This document shows, piece after piece, positions 49,201 through 57,650 of a stretch of DNA of 64,000 bases (positions are counted from its first letter, which is position 1; every line of letters starts with the position of its first letter). The translations under genes and the position numbers were made by a program. Source of the stretch: Cristatella mucedo (lineage: Eukaryota; Bryozoa; Phylactolaemata; Cristatellidae). The notes beneath the pieces were generated by a model, which had not been told where the DNA came from, did not search any database, and saw only the letters and a program-made list of their open reading frames with translations. The stretch spans positions 1,026,001-1,090,000 of the forward strand of contig WPIO01000083.1 of the NCBI GenBank assembly GCA_009760855.2. The letters are read 5' to 3'.

Positions 49201-49785
49201 ATTCATGCTTTCTATTCAATGTTCTTTGCTGGTCTAGCAATTGTAGGCTGGTTGGAGGGTATTGTGGCAGAGCTGAGTAGCTTTGGATTAGCTGGAGGAT
49301 TAGCATACAGATCAGTGGCAAGAGTGGGGATGAAACTGTCAGATTATGGAAAACCGGTTTTGTCGGTAACCTGCTTTGTTGTAAGCCTGCAATGATCGTG
49401 CCACCACATCCGTTGGTGCTGTAGCCGAGGCTAGGAGGGGGAAGCTGTTATCTAAAATAGCAGCTGACTGTTTTGGTTCGGGCAAGAGGGATTTGCCGAC
49501 GTCCAGCCCAACGAGGAATGCGGTATGCAACTCCATATTTCTTTGGACATGTTTATGCCCGTGCATAATATTTCGTAAACTTACTTGACAAACCCCGAAT
49601 GAATATATTTTGAATGCACTCGTTCAATAGTTTGATGCCATCCCTCGAATCTAACCTCACTTAACCTCCTCATGGTGCTGAGCTGTTGCCATATATGCTA
49701 TAAAGTTAAGCTTTCTCCCATTGTCTTTCTTCCAGGTGTGGCTGAGACTGTCTGTGAAGTCCTGGGGACGAAGCCTTCTGGCTGA
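26040..49785 (+). CDS. CTSO: Cathepsin O-like cysteine protease, complete nine-exon gene
   Basis: Papain-family (C1A) cysteine endopeptidase, expected in lysosomes. Exons 26040-26213, 26446-26542, 28616-28742, 30914-30970, 40446-40605, 40846-40961, 41371-41537, 48187-48279 and 49736-49785 join in phase into 346 codons plus TGA; human CTSO is about 320. Seen in the product: hydrophobic signal peptide (residues 1-20), ERFNIN-like spacing (E49, R53, F57), perfect GxNxFxD motif (77-83), oxyanion Gln145, catalytic Cys151 in HCGGCWAF, GCNGG after a conserved DC, catalytic His289 and catalytic Asn309 in RNSWG. Sequons lie at N40, N169 and N239. The [10 protein letters not shown] block, the CGGCW variant (not CGSCW) and NVCGVAETV near the C-terminus are cathepsin O hallmarks, separating it from cathepsins L, B and F. 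All eight introns have usable splice sites, seven GT-AG and one GC-AG. No frameshift or stop was found. Confidence 0.93.
26446..26542 (+). CDS. CTSO: CTSO exon 2: inhibitory propeptide, GNFD motif
   Basis: Codes residues 59-90 plus one base of codon 91. It follows TCTCTTGCAG and contains the GLNKFSD propeptide motif and SEFK. The donor is AAG|GCAAGT, a consensus GC donor; the nearby GT (GGCAA|GTCAGC) would throw exon 3 out of frame. Confidence 0.88.
26543..28615 (+). other. CTSO: CTSO intron 2 (GC-AG)
   Basis: Starts with GCAAGT, ends TTCATTTCAG. 2,073 nt; no transposon recognised. Confidence 0.75.
28616..28742 (+). CDS. CTSO: CTSO exon 3: end of propeptide, mature N-terminus
   Basis: Lies after TTCATTTCAG and before TG|GTATGG. 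It completes codon 91 as Ala, giving FKALYL, which is the cathepsin O propeptide pattern. It ends with LPSKWNW, the usual LPxxxDWR mature-start block with Asn in place of Asp. Found only by requiring phase and family fit between exons 2 and 4; too short to stand out alone. Confidence 0.85.
28743..30913 (+). other. CTSO: CTSO intron 3
   Basis: 2,171 nt, GT-AG. Nothing recognised inside except short open frames on the - strand near 29193-29486 with no motif. Confidence 0.75.
30914..30970 (+). CDS. CTSO: CTSO exon 4: oxyanion Gln and catalytic Cys
   Basis: 57-nt exon coding [10 protein letters not shown] then DQKHCGGCW, with Q145 and C151. Acceptor GTTGTAG, donor TG|GTAAGC. The intron splits the Trp codon right after the catalytic Cys. 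Confidence 0.92.
31690..31760 (-). mobile_element. LINE 3' tail fragment, minus strand
   Basis: AATAATAAGA tail, then CACCCTCAGAGAACC and TCTTTTTAGGCACTTTA, the reverse complement of the family's 3' end. Confidence 0.8.
31798..31819 (+). repeat. (TAAGA)n short tandem repeat
   Basis: Four adjoining AAGAT/TAAGA units containing GATA words. Confidence 0.8.
33302..33640 (+). mobile_element. hAT-like non-autonomous element, copy 2
   Basis: About 340 nt. The left end CAGGGGTCGGCAAAC is the classic hAT (Charlie-type) terminus; the right end, reversed, reads AGAGATCAGAAAAC then TTCGGCCTAC, an imperfect inverted match. Flanks TTATAAAG and ATCTAAAG agree at six of eight bases, as expected for an old 8-nt duplication. 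No coding capacity. Confidence 0.75.
34790..35850 (+). mobile_element. LINE copy, RT C-terminal half with 3' tail
   Basis: Open for about 150 codons: [18 protein letters not shown], then [33 protein letters not shown]-type block, [10 protein letters not shown]. It ends with CTCTGAGGGTGCTATACAAATG and an ATT-rich tail; a second, shorter tail duplicate follows to about 35872. Confidence 0.88.
36890..37230 (+). repeat. Unclassified dispersed repeat, copy A
   Basis: Shares words in order with 46359-46740: CACGGAGAACAGTTT, GGCATGCAGTTATAAG, TTGTTTTAG, GTTTGCAATTT, TTAGCAAC and GGCAGCTT. Could be a solo LTR or a DNA element; ends unresolved. Confidence 0.6.
38249..38310 (+). repeat. (CT)n microsatellite inside LINE
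   Basis: Uninterrupted 60 nt of CT. Confidence 0.97.
38864..38896 (+). repeat. (ATCGT)n short tandem repeat
   Basis: About six TATCG units within the LINE linker. Confidence 0.8.
39489..39640 (-). mobile_element. tRNA-derived SINE, copy 2
   Basis: Reverse complement carries the B box GGATTCGAATCC type and the body word CCACTGCAAG-like; tail near AGAAGAGCCTTAATAGCTGTCA. Confidence 0.78.
40177..40268 (+). repeat. (TG)n with GC/CA extension, alternating purine-pyrimidine
   Basis: About 28 TG units, then GCGCGTGCATGCATGCG and more TG: almost unbroken alternation over 90 nt, 178 nt before CTSO exon 5. Confidence 0.95.
40446..40605 (+). CDS. CTSO: CTSO exon 5: AFS helix to GCNGG
   Basis: Starts by completing Trp152, then [10 protein letters not shown]. 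It holds LSVQEVVDC and NNYGCNGG, matching the cathepsin O order. Ends on a complete codon before GAG|GTACAG. Sequon at N169. Confidence 0.93.
40846..40961 (+). CDS. CTSO: CTSO exon 6: central loop region
   Basis: Acceptor CTTTCCAG, donor CAG|GTACGG. Codes residues 206-243 plus two bases of Arg244. Contains the SRYPV segment equivalent to the usual YPY/YPF region, two Cys and a sequon at N239. Confidence 0.9.
41371..41537 (+). CDS. CTSO: CTSO exon 7: catalytic His
   Basis: Acceptor CTCGCCTAG, donor ACAG|GTTTGT. Codes residues 245-299 with [11 protein letters not shown], the cathepsin O-specific [10 protein letters not shown] and [11 protein letters not shown] carrying His289. Confidence 0.93.
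42265..42420 (+). mobile_element. tRNA-derived SINE, copy 3
   Basis: Best preserved copy: GGTTAAGGTACTC, ACGACCCGAGTAGTGGG, B box GTTTCAAGTCCTGC, then CCGCTGCAAG and tail CTATATAAATGAGGCTG and TTAAATCAGCTCAC. Confidence 0.85.
42605..44560 (-). mobile_element. LINE copy with endonuclease and RT, internal deletion
   Basis: Minus strand, in order from 44560: unclear 5' part, apurinic-type endonuclease block ([10 protein letters not shown], then MGDFNIHFD), a deletion near 43740-43860 removing linker and RT fingers, then [14 protein letters not shown], the catalytic [10 protein letters not shown] box, LKLNDD, and the C-terminal region to an (ATT)n tail at 42605. Nearly uninterrupted over 230 codons, so it is one of the younger copies. 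Motifs fit the L2/CR1 group. Confidence 0.92.
44561..44994. other. Unassigned, possible LINE 5' part
   Basis: Sits between two LINE copies in the same orientation. Contains CCGGACCGGGATCGAG and GATCCCGG words; could be the 5' part of the left copy. Not resolved. Confidence 0.35.
44995..45790 (-). mobile_element. LINE copy, 3' half, minus strand
   Basis: Begins (as 3' end) with TTAATATTAATGCATTTGTATAGCA-type tail, CACCCTCAGAAAAC, then the RT C-terminal block ([33 protein letters not shown]) up to the NLGV-like region. Confidence 0.88.
46170..46320 (+). mobile_element. LINE 3' tail fragment, plus strand
   Basis: GTAAAGTGCCTAGAGAGAG, TTGAGTTCTCC and (ATT)n at the end. Confidence 0.78.
46359..46740 (+). 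repeat. Unclassified dispersed repeat, copy B, with AT expansion
   Basis: Same word order as 36890-37230, interrupted by a TATTTAT-rich tract at about 46425-46530. Contains CAATAAATG. Confidence 0.6.
47440..47547 (+). mobile_element. Possible second tRNA-headed SINE
   Basis: TAAGACCACTGGGCCGGTAA (A-box/anticodon-like) and a decayed B box GGGATCATTTCATGC, then GGCATCTAAAAAGCTG. Only one copy, so weak. Confidence 0.35.
47548..47695 (-). mobile_element. tRNA-derived SINE, copy 4
   Basis: Minus strand: tail TATATAGCAGCAGAAG, body TTGCAATGTGCAATAAATG, B box as GCAGGACTCGGACC and head GAAAAGCAAGCGCCTTAA in reverse complement. Confidence 0.8.
48187..48279 (+). CDS. CTSO: CTSO exon 8: catalytic Asn
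   Basis: Acceptor TTTTTTTAG, donor TGTG|GTAAGT. Codes [14 protein letters not shown] (Asn309) followed by [13 protein letters not shown], the C-terminal papain-fold strand. Confidence 0.93.
48280..49735 (+). other. CTSO: CTSO intron 8
   Basis: 1,456 nt, GT-AG, with a truncated SINE at 48888-48968. Confidence 0.8.
48888..48968 (+). mobile_element. Truncated tRNA-derived SINE, copy 5
   Basis: Keeps head GAGCTAAGGTGCTC and tail AAATAAGGCTGTTAAATCAGC; the middle with the B box is deleted. Confidence 0.7.
49736..49785 (+). CDS. CTSO: CTSO exon 9: C-terminus and stop
   Basis: Acceptor CTTTCTTCCAG. Completes Gly331, then [10 protein letters not shown] and a short KPSG tail before TGA at 49783. 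The tail is a few residues longer than in vertebrate cathepsin O and has an extra Cys (C337). Confidence 0.85.
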
Positions 49786-50735
49786 ATTCTCTCCAGGACA
49801 CTTCATCTGATATTATGTGTGCACACAGTATCCCGTCATCCAAGGCTCTGATGGGCACCGGTTCCGTAGGCATGCGTTTCATATTCACTGCTAGCATTCA
49901 GGGCAGACGTTCATATTATTTTTGTTTTATTAGTGCTGCCGTTTCACTTTGCAGTTTGCAGTGTGCTGCATCTCCAATAACAAGCTTATAATTTATGCTC
50001 TATATTTTGTTGTCATGGTTGGTCATCAGTTTTGTTTTCAAAACTATGTACCATTACTGCAGCAACTTGTAATGGACCGCAGCCCTTCCCACCAACATCG
50101 ACTAACACTGTCTGCTTTTTTCGGGCAAAGGTGCCTGAGCTGTGTATACACCGTACCTAACTTGCACAGATTGCACGAGTGTGCGTGAGCTTTGAAGTGC
50201 ATACTGTTTATGTACAGTCATGTATTCAGCTAATTCTCCTGCTAAAATGTCGACCTGTGCTGCCATAGCACAGCACGTAAGGATGATATACTTACACTTA
50301 CGTTTCCCTGCATCTGCAGTTACTTATCAGTTACTAATTTTATGGAAAATCGGGAGCTATTGATGTGCATAACTTGAGTAACTAATCACCTGATGTTTGC
50401 ACTCACTTTCTTAATCTAATCTCGTGACGATTAACTTGCTCAAAATGGCCGTCGTTTGCAAAATCAGAATGGCAGCTGTCATCAAGCGGTAGCCAATTCC
50501 GTTATGCTGCTGCTGCCAATCCGGCTGCCATGAGGACCGCTGCTGCAGTTAATCCGAAATTTGGTGAAATTCCGCCTCGGTAGCCTTACTCTGCAGCAGG
50601 CGATTAGAGGACCGGACGCTGCCTCCTTCTCCTGCCCGGATGTTGCTGCCTCTCGGGCCTTTTTGCAGTGAAGCTAAGGGCTAAAAGTGGGCTCACATTA
50701 AGCGGACGCCTCTCCGGCATCTTAGTCGTACCTGA
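49786..50735 (+). other. CTSO 3' flank, no gene recognised
   Basis: Presumed 3' UTR at the start. I find no AATAAA within the first kilobase after the stop; the first is at 50841, inside a LINE fragment. A GC-rich patch lies at 50470-50680. Confidence 0.45.
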
Positions 50736-50739
50736 CCCA

Positions 50740-51410
50740 CAAAGCTTGACCCACAAAGACGCCACGGCTTGGCTCCTTCGTACCTAGCTGAAATGCTGCA
50801 CCAGTTTCAGCCTCTTTACGCCTTCAGGTTCTGTATGAACAATAAATTAGCTGTTCCATTTCTCCGCTTAAAGATCGTGTGGTTATTTTGAGATTATGAC
50901 ACTCGTTAGATTATGGGTTGTGGCGATTTATGGCAGTTGTATATACGTAACAGGCGGCAAAGGCCCAGGGAGTGAGATCGAGGACACAGGGCAGGGCAGG
51001 CCAGTCGCGTACTGGCCCGCTTTGGTGTCCGTGCTAGTAAATGTCTTTGTCGGTTTCTGTGTGGTATCACATACCTGCCGCTTGGAGAATGTCAAATTAC
51101 AGACCGTTGGCGACAGAAGCTTTACCTATGCAAGTCCTAGACTGTGGAACTTGCTTCCACAATTCTTACGCAACGATAACTACTCTCCTGCTGCCGACTA
51201 TGGCTCATCCTTTTCAGCGGTCCTGAGCTGCTACTTCCATGCTACTCACTATCGTCTGACTCTGCTATGCTTCCCACTTTCTCTTTGTTGCATGAGACGA
51301 AGTCTGTTAGCTACCGAATGCGTACCGAAAGCCACTTGGACTGTGAGTGCGCTATACAAAACTCTCCAAAACACCCACATAGTCTTTATGGCTTTGTGGA
51401 GTTACTGACA
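50740..51410 (+). mobile_element. LINE fragment of a second lineage, RT C-terminus
   Basis: GLAPSYLAEML at about 50765, then VGDRSFTYASPRLWNLLPQ near 51105-51160, the conserved end of CR1/L2-type RTs. Sequence differs from the main family in this window. The middle is replaced by unrelated sequence. Confidence 0.75.
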
Positions 51411-52780
51411 GAGATACATTACATCACATTACTCAAGATGATGCCACGCTCACTGTGGACAGCAGCAGTCCTTGGCGCCTCAGAACCGTTTTGCAGTCAG
51501 TTTTGAAAAATGTGCCCCTCTAATGTCATCTCTTTGACCACTTCCGCTCAGTCCCACCTGAGTCCCACTACTGCCTGATTGATTGTCAGAAGAGGGGAAG
51601 CTGTGAGTAGAAAGCAGAAAGCAGGCATCGGCAACCAGGCTGCTGCAGCTGCTGAAGGGTTGTGTGAGCACCGAAGGATTTAATCACGATTTTAAGCATT
51701 TAAACCAGTATGACCAGCCTGGAGCTGACTAGAAAGAAGAAAAGCTACCTTAAATTTCTTTCACTCTGACAGAGTGACCCGCAAGGCACAGGCATCATAT
51801 CTCCCTTTGGCCATGTCGGTGCATTTTCTCCAGGTGCACCGCTTTCACCTGCTTCAGGTATGCGCCCGAGTACTTGGGCAGGCAGTGTGTGGGTGCTTGC
51901 TTTGCAATGCATTTGGACATGCTCTAACTGTTCACTGTCTTATTGATTGGCAACATGCCTCAATGGCTCTAGAGCAACCATTGTGCCCATTGGGTATTGC
52001 GGTGCTGTGCTAAGCTGTGTGCCTGCTCAATCATTCATTCGCTTTCATTCGTACATTTATTTCATTCAGCTTTGCACTGCTGCTTGTTGTGAATGTGACG
52101 GGTATTAAACAGCGGCACCACTGTTCGTAGCAATAACTCTTTACCCTAGCTGGTTGGCACTGCATCGCCAGGTGAGCTTGTGAAGCGAGGTCTGTTGTTG
52201 TCAGTCAGCTCGAGAATGGCGCCAGACTTCCTGACGACAGACATTTCAATTAGCTAAGCAGGTCATGCTACGTACAGGGTGTCATGCTACGAGTAAGTGA
52301 CATGCAAGACTCGGTGTTCATCATTTTGGCTTGTCAGTGGAGCAGTGTCGGACGATGGTGTGTGTGGTTGTGAGCTGATGATGTGCTGAGCTGTGCCAGT
52401 TGAGAAATGCAGCGGCCGGGACAAATCCTCTGCGAGACATCACCGGAGAACTCGCTTGATGCTAAGATATTAGAACTCTTGGTCTCTTGCTCCTCAGGGA
52501 AAGGAGGAGCAGGCGAGTGCTGTAGCTTGAGCAGTTGCTGTGGCCCATGCAAAACCGCAAGTAACTTTCCACTTGCAATCAGCCAAACCGGCCATGCTCA
52601 TGCCAGTGGTCTTGGTATCCCTTTGAGGCTCTAGGTGAAGCAATGTCGGCATTGCTCACTGCTTTACATATTTTGGTACCCCAATCGAGTTGCTTGTATG
52701 CTGGTCTGATCAGGTGCACATCATCGTGTTCTAAATTACTGCAGTGACAGTACTCTGCCAGTTGCCGTATAAAATAAAAG
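51411..52780. other. Unassigned
   Basis: No transposon recognised. A + strand frame at 52407 reads MQRPGQILCETSPEN and a Cys/Gly/Ser-rich stretch up to 52634; it could be a first exon but has no identified partner. Confidence 0.35.
52407..52634 (+). CDS. Candidate coding exon, unknown
   Basis: Starts at an ATG in a fair context (GAAATGC) and codes about 75 residues, with CSSGKGGAGECCSLSSCC near the middle. A possible donor CAA|GTAACT lies at 52560. No family recognised; may be chance. Confidence 0.2.
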   Translation: MQRPGQILCETSPENSLDAKILELLVSCSSGKGGAGECCSLSSCCGPCKTASNFPLAISQTGHAHASGLGIPLRL

Positions 52781-52782
52781 TT

Positions 52783-52925
52783 AGCTCATCAAACAGCCTC
52801 ATTATATAGAGCCAGAAGAAACTTAATGCTTATCATCATCACTTGTTGTTGGCAAAAAAGGTGTGCGTGGTGCAGGACTCGAACGCACGACCTGAGCTGT
52901 GAAGTCTGAGCACCTTACCATGCAT
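52783..52925 (-). mobile_element. tRNA-derived SINE, copy 6
   Basis: Minus strand: tail TAGCTCATCAAACAGCCTC, body, then B box GCAGGACTCGAACGC and head words GCACCTTACCATG. Confidence 0.82.
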
Positions 52926-53026
52926 GTGCACGCAGCGTGTCGTAGCTGTAAAAAGCCATAACGATATCTGCCTCTGGCTAAAGAGACCCATTAACCAGTT
53001 ATTGGTTTTTTTCTCTTGCTTGCAGG

Positions 53027-53310
53027 CTGCTCAAAAAAGGGTCTCCCATAGCCGTCTAGTGAGTCCATCAATTAAGCTCCTGCTGCTACTGGCTTCTTTA
53101 ACAGCTTCGCTGGCTAACGTGGTTGCTGACCTTGTTGCTCAGCCTCGTCTTGGTGTCGATGCACTTGCAAAACCGATAGGTGGCTGTATACCAGCAACGA
53201 TGCTGCAGACTCTATGTGGAAACACCTGTCCAGCATTTGTCCATCTTCGTATAGATATCACTTATTATCGGACAGCATTGCTTGCTTTGCTTAGGAGTAG
53301 GATAATTTGA
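53027..53310 (+). CDS. Candidate coding exon, unknown
   Basis: Preceded by a strong acceptor (TTTTTTTCTCTTGCTTGCAG). Open to 53310, reading a hydrophobic Leu/Ala-rich segment (LLLLLASLTASLANVVADL) then GGCIPATMLQTLCGN. No motif recognised, no clear donor. Confidence 0.2.
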
Positions 53311-53929
53311 CCAGCATAACATCCATTTGTGTTCGGGCATGGGTGAAGGCCTTGCCCAATCACTTTGCTATCTGTAACTTATGAAAACACCACCTGACAT
53401 GTGTCTCATCGGAGATGGCAGATGATTAACCGAATTCGAGTAAATATTGACTGTTGTGCAGCTGCACTGCTGCTGCTTCGACACCTCGTAGGACATTCAT
53501 ACAGCTCTTCGTCTGCTGGTCAACAGTAGACTGCTATGGTGTCAAACCCACACGATGCATAAGCCAGCAGAAAGAAATACTACATCGCATACAAAAGTTA
53601 TGCTGTGGATGGCTGGAGCAAACATCTCTGGGAGCAGCCGACAGATTTATGTAGTGTGATTGGAGCTTAATGGTCACGCCAAGAAGCTTTAGAGCACATT
53701 TCCACACGTCTGTTTGTGCGAGCATGTCAGGTGCACTCGCGTGCACGCATGAGTGTGTGCCTAGCAACGTAAGAGAGCTGCTGCTGTATAGCATGCCGAG
53801 GGGGCTGAGCTCTTACGGGCTCGAGAGGCCACAGGGTGTCGAAGCATGCAAGCCTTGCTAGGAAGCAACCATTCAGTCTCGGCGCAACTGTGACTGCTGC
53901 CCATTAGGTCGAACCTTCAAAGGATATAG

Positions 53930-54700
53930 TACCCAGGGGCCTGGATTTGGTTCACTTCTTTTCGAAGTGCATACTGCGCCCTCTTGCCGATGTGATCGGC
54001 AAGCATATTCTTGGCTTTCATTTCTATGCTGACGACGACAGGCAGCTGTACCTGCGCCTTGATCTACCCCTGCCTTTCGGCACGTCGAACTTTCTCAACT
54101 TGCTTGCTGATCTACTGCTGACATTCGCATTTGCATGGCAGCAAATTGTTATTAAATTAAATGACGATACAATCAAATTAATGGTTTTCGGCAAGCCTTG
54201 GGTTACCCAGAGATGGGAAGGCACAACCTCCAGAACAGGCTCGGCCTGTATATCTCCTGCTGTGTCGGCAACTCACAACTTGCAGGCCTTCCTGCCTGTG
54301 CTGGAATACGCTTTAAGTTAAGCAAAACTCTGCAGCCAGGCTTGTCTGTCATGGACATGCAACTGCCATTGAAAACTGCCTCTCAATGACCTACCGCTTT
54401 TTCTAATTGGCTCCCAATCAAGCATCATGTCGACTTCTTTAAGGTTTTATCACTCACGGATAGATCCCTTCATTCTCATGCTCTGGGCTTCCGACCCATA
54501 ATATTTACTCATCGGGCGTTTCGTCACACCACCTCCTAGCTCATTGAAGTTGGTTAGCTGTGCCTGGTACCAACCTCAAATCATTTGGGAACCGTGCCTC
54601 CGGATTGCATGCTCCTAAAGCCTGAAATCACCCCGATCGACGTCACATTATTCCCTGAATTGATATTTAAAAAGAAGCAAAAATGCACATGTTCCACACA
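53930..54700 (+). mobile_element. LINE copy, RT palm to C-terminus, plus strand
   Basis: [20 protein letters not shown] with an extra Asp/Arg insert in the catalytic box, QLYLRLDLP, IKLNDDTIKLMVFGK, then the decayed C-terminus to about 54700. Confidence 0.88.
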
Positions 54701-54904
54701 GCCTGTTTTCCACCTGCATGCAAGACAAGAAAAAGACCGCTTTATAAACCAGAAGGCTCGATCGTTTTCGCATGCACAACAGTCGGAGACAAGATCTGAG
54801 CACACGGTTCTGCCGACGATGAGTAGGTTGAAGGTGAGGGACGTGCAAGCATGGGCCGTCCAACAAATAAGTGGGAATGCAGAATACCACTGTGAATTGC
54901 AGGT

Positions 54905-55640
54905 GCTATAATACTAATAACACATCTGTATAGCCCCCTCAGAGAACTCAATCTCTTTCTAGGCACTTTACATGTTCTGCAAAGGAGGCACGGTCGAATG
55001 GTTAGTGGTAGCATGCTCGATGACAACAAGCAAGACATGGTTAGGAGGTGACATGCACACGGTCAGCATGCAAATATAGTTAGTGGCAGCAAGCTGTGTC
55101 AGCTTGCATAAGCACACAAATGACGAATCACACGGACCCACTAACTGCTGCGATAAAGAGATGCGGTTTTAGCTTCTTTTTAAATGGCAAGTCAGAGGAT
55201 GTCGTGCAGCCAGTCAGAAGTGAGTGTCAGGCTTTGGGATCATACGAACTAAAGGCATGGTCTCCAAAGGATTTGAGGTACGTACGAGGCGTAGCTAACC
55301 GATTAGATTCAGAAAAGTGGTGGTACGATGCTTAGCACTGTGAGGGAGTAGATCTGATAGGTAGGCTGGAGCCAAAGAACAAATGGACATAAAAGTGATT
55401 GCAGAACCTTGGTCTTGACTGGGCTGCTTGACTGGGAGCCAGTGCAGGTCGGTAAGAATTGGTGTGATCTGGCAACTGCGACGTTCACTATAGACAAGCC
55501 TAGCTGCCGATTTTTGCACCAGCCGTAAGCGCATGATTGCACAGGCCGGTAGACCAGCAAGCAGTGAGTTACAGAAGTCAGACGACATGTCACAAATTAA
55601 TGGATCAATTTAGAATGCATGGATCAATCACAAATGCAGA
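54905..55640 (-). mobile_element. LINE copy, 3' half, minus strand
   Basis: 3' tail ATAATACTAATAAC, CCCCTCAGAGAAC, then the RT C-terminal region on the - strand ([29 protein letters not shown]). Faces the 53930 copy tail to tail. Confidence 0.88.
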
Positions 55641-55739
55641 GACCAATGCTGGCACAGACTAGAGGACCGGCTCACCAGAAGACCTGGGCCAGCAGGGAAT
55701 GCGGTGGCAGCAGCGACCTCGTAGGCTGTGCTCATTGCC

Positions 55740-55943
55740 GGTACACACACATGCGAGAGCTGGCTAAGTCTATTTTTTCGGTTGTTAAAACGGAAGAATT
55801 CGAGGCGTTACCGAGGCAGCCGGACAATGCTGGGCGATCGCGATGCCCAGCTGTCTCACTGCAGCTTCCCGGACTGCTGCCGTCTCCAGAGCATCAGCGG
55901 CTTCACCACTGAAAACCGTGCCGTTCTGATGGCCTCACTGGCT
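55740..55943 (+). CDS. Candidate coding exon, unknown
   Basis: Open stretch with RELAKSIFSVVKTEEFEALP, a frame change, then HCSFPDCCRLQSISGF, before a good donor GGCT|GTAAGG. Acceptor unclear, no family. Confidence 0.2.
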
Positions 55944-56863
55944 GTAAGGTTGCATTTTGTTTGTTCAGAGACTTGCTGAAGCGATAGTTTGAAACTGCTC
56001 AAAGCAGCCTTGCAGCTCACAGGTAAAGTTAACCTGGGCTTGGCTGCTGCCGACTTCCATGCTAAAATGAAGCTCCTAGCCAGTGTTACTTGTAACAGCC
56101 TGAACTGCCATTTAGCACACAGAACCAACAGCCCAATCAACAGTCGTTTTCATGGGGAGTAAAGACATTCAAGTGTCTTCAAACGGAAATACGATGTGTA
56201 TCTGGCAAACAAGCAGGAGACGAAAGTTTGTACAATCCAACAACTTGAGATCATGCCAGCCGAGACCCTCATTAACCTATCGGAGCAAATATCTCAATCG
56301 TTTTGATTTCCAAGCAGGAAAACTAATAATACATTGTAGAGCGCCCCAAGAGAACTATCACGAAAGTTGGGTGGCTGGGCAGAGATTGGCTGGGACACGG
56401 CGGCTGAAAGCAGTGAGGCAGCCCACAGAACCAGCAGCAAAGCTATTCGGTCAAGCTTAGGAGCTGGGCCAAAATTAAACCTGAGGCCCAGACCTTGACC
56501 TTGCCGGTGGCATCTAATCCTAGAATGTCAGACAGGCCGTCAGTGTCGGCCGGAGCTTCTTATCGGTGCTTTCTGTAGAAGAGCCGGTAGAGCCGGTTAG
56601 CGGTTCTTTCTACACACAGGATCGAGGCGACGGTGTCCATAAGGCTAAAGCCTTTTGCCTGCCCGATTGGTGGTAGCGGAAGTTGGCGACGGCGAAAGTT
56701 CTCACTGTCGCGCAGCCCTAAATTACAATGCCGGGCGGCAATTGCGCCCAGAACCCACCACGCGCCAGGCGATGGCCACCTTGAGAGCGGCTCCGTGCGG
56801 TCCGCATTCGTAGCACGGTCCTGGCACGCTCCTGGCACGGTCCTACGGACAGTGCAGTTCCTC

Positions 56864-56876
56864 CCGCCAAAGCGGT
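56864..56876 (+). promoter_or_regulatory. E2F-like site
   Basis: CTCCCGCCAAAGC fits the E2F consensus TTTSSCGC on the reverse strand. Single motif; by itself weak. Confidence 0.35.
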
Positions 56877-57075
56877 TTTCTCATCCCGTTCGCGGCTCGC
56901 CACCTCACCGTGCGCCGCAGAATTGCACATTAGCAGCCACAGTTTTAGTCATCAGAGAGCGAATGCAGCAACTAATAAAACCGAAACATCACGAGCCGGG
57001 AGAGAACCGGCAGCTTGCACTTTAACCCTCCCTCCTACCGCGACGCTAGGGGCGCAGCGAGATGCCGAGGCAGAG

Positions 57076-57092
57076 TATCCCACAATGCACTG
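57076..57092 (+). promoter_or_regulatory. ZNF143/Staf-like site
   Basis: TATCCCACAATGCACTG closely follows the CCCAnnATGC core typical of ZNF143 promoter sites. Confidence 0.45.
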
Positions 57093-57650
57093 CCGCTCAG
57101 GCCTAGGCGGCTGTAAATAACACGCCTGGCGTTTTCATGTTATTTAGCCTAGCTCGGCGCCTCGTCGTTCTCGCTTCTTCAGTTTTGCTGTCTCAGTATA
57201 ACTTCTGCGGCTGACGAAGGACCGACCAGGTCATATATTTGACACCAGGTACGAATTCCCAGCTCCGAAGCTTTGAACCGCGGGACTTCCTTGACTTGAC
57301 CGCTGTAGCGGTTGGCAACGTCTGATGACACTCACGTCCACTCAGTGTCGAATGGTGCGTGATAGATAAAGGCTCATTGGAATGAGAGACACTGCGGCAC
57401 TTATTTTGTTGCGTCTCGTATCGTTTAGCTTTAGTGAAGGATCGCAGATTTTGCCAGCTAACGTCCGTTCGCGGATGACCTGCTTGACCTGCGGGCGTCG
57501 GTGTTTTCTTCCCGTCATACGCCATGACCTAGCAGAAGCGGCGATGATATCAGCGATGCTCGCGTTTGTCTCGTTTGGTCCCGTCCCGGCGTTCCTTTCC
57601 ACCGTCGAGGCGGTTACGGGCAATTTCAATAAGAGGTTCTCGAATGTTCG

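Noticed and set aside
50841-50846. AATAAA as CTSO poly-A signal
   Set aside because: About 1 kb past the stop and inside a LINE fragment; no evidence links it to CTSO.
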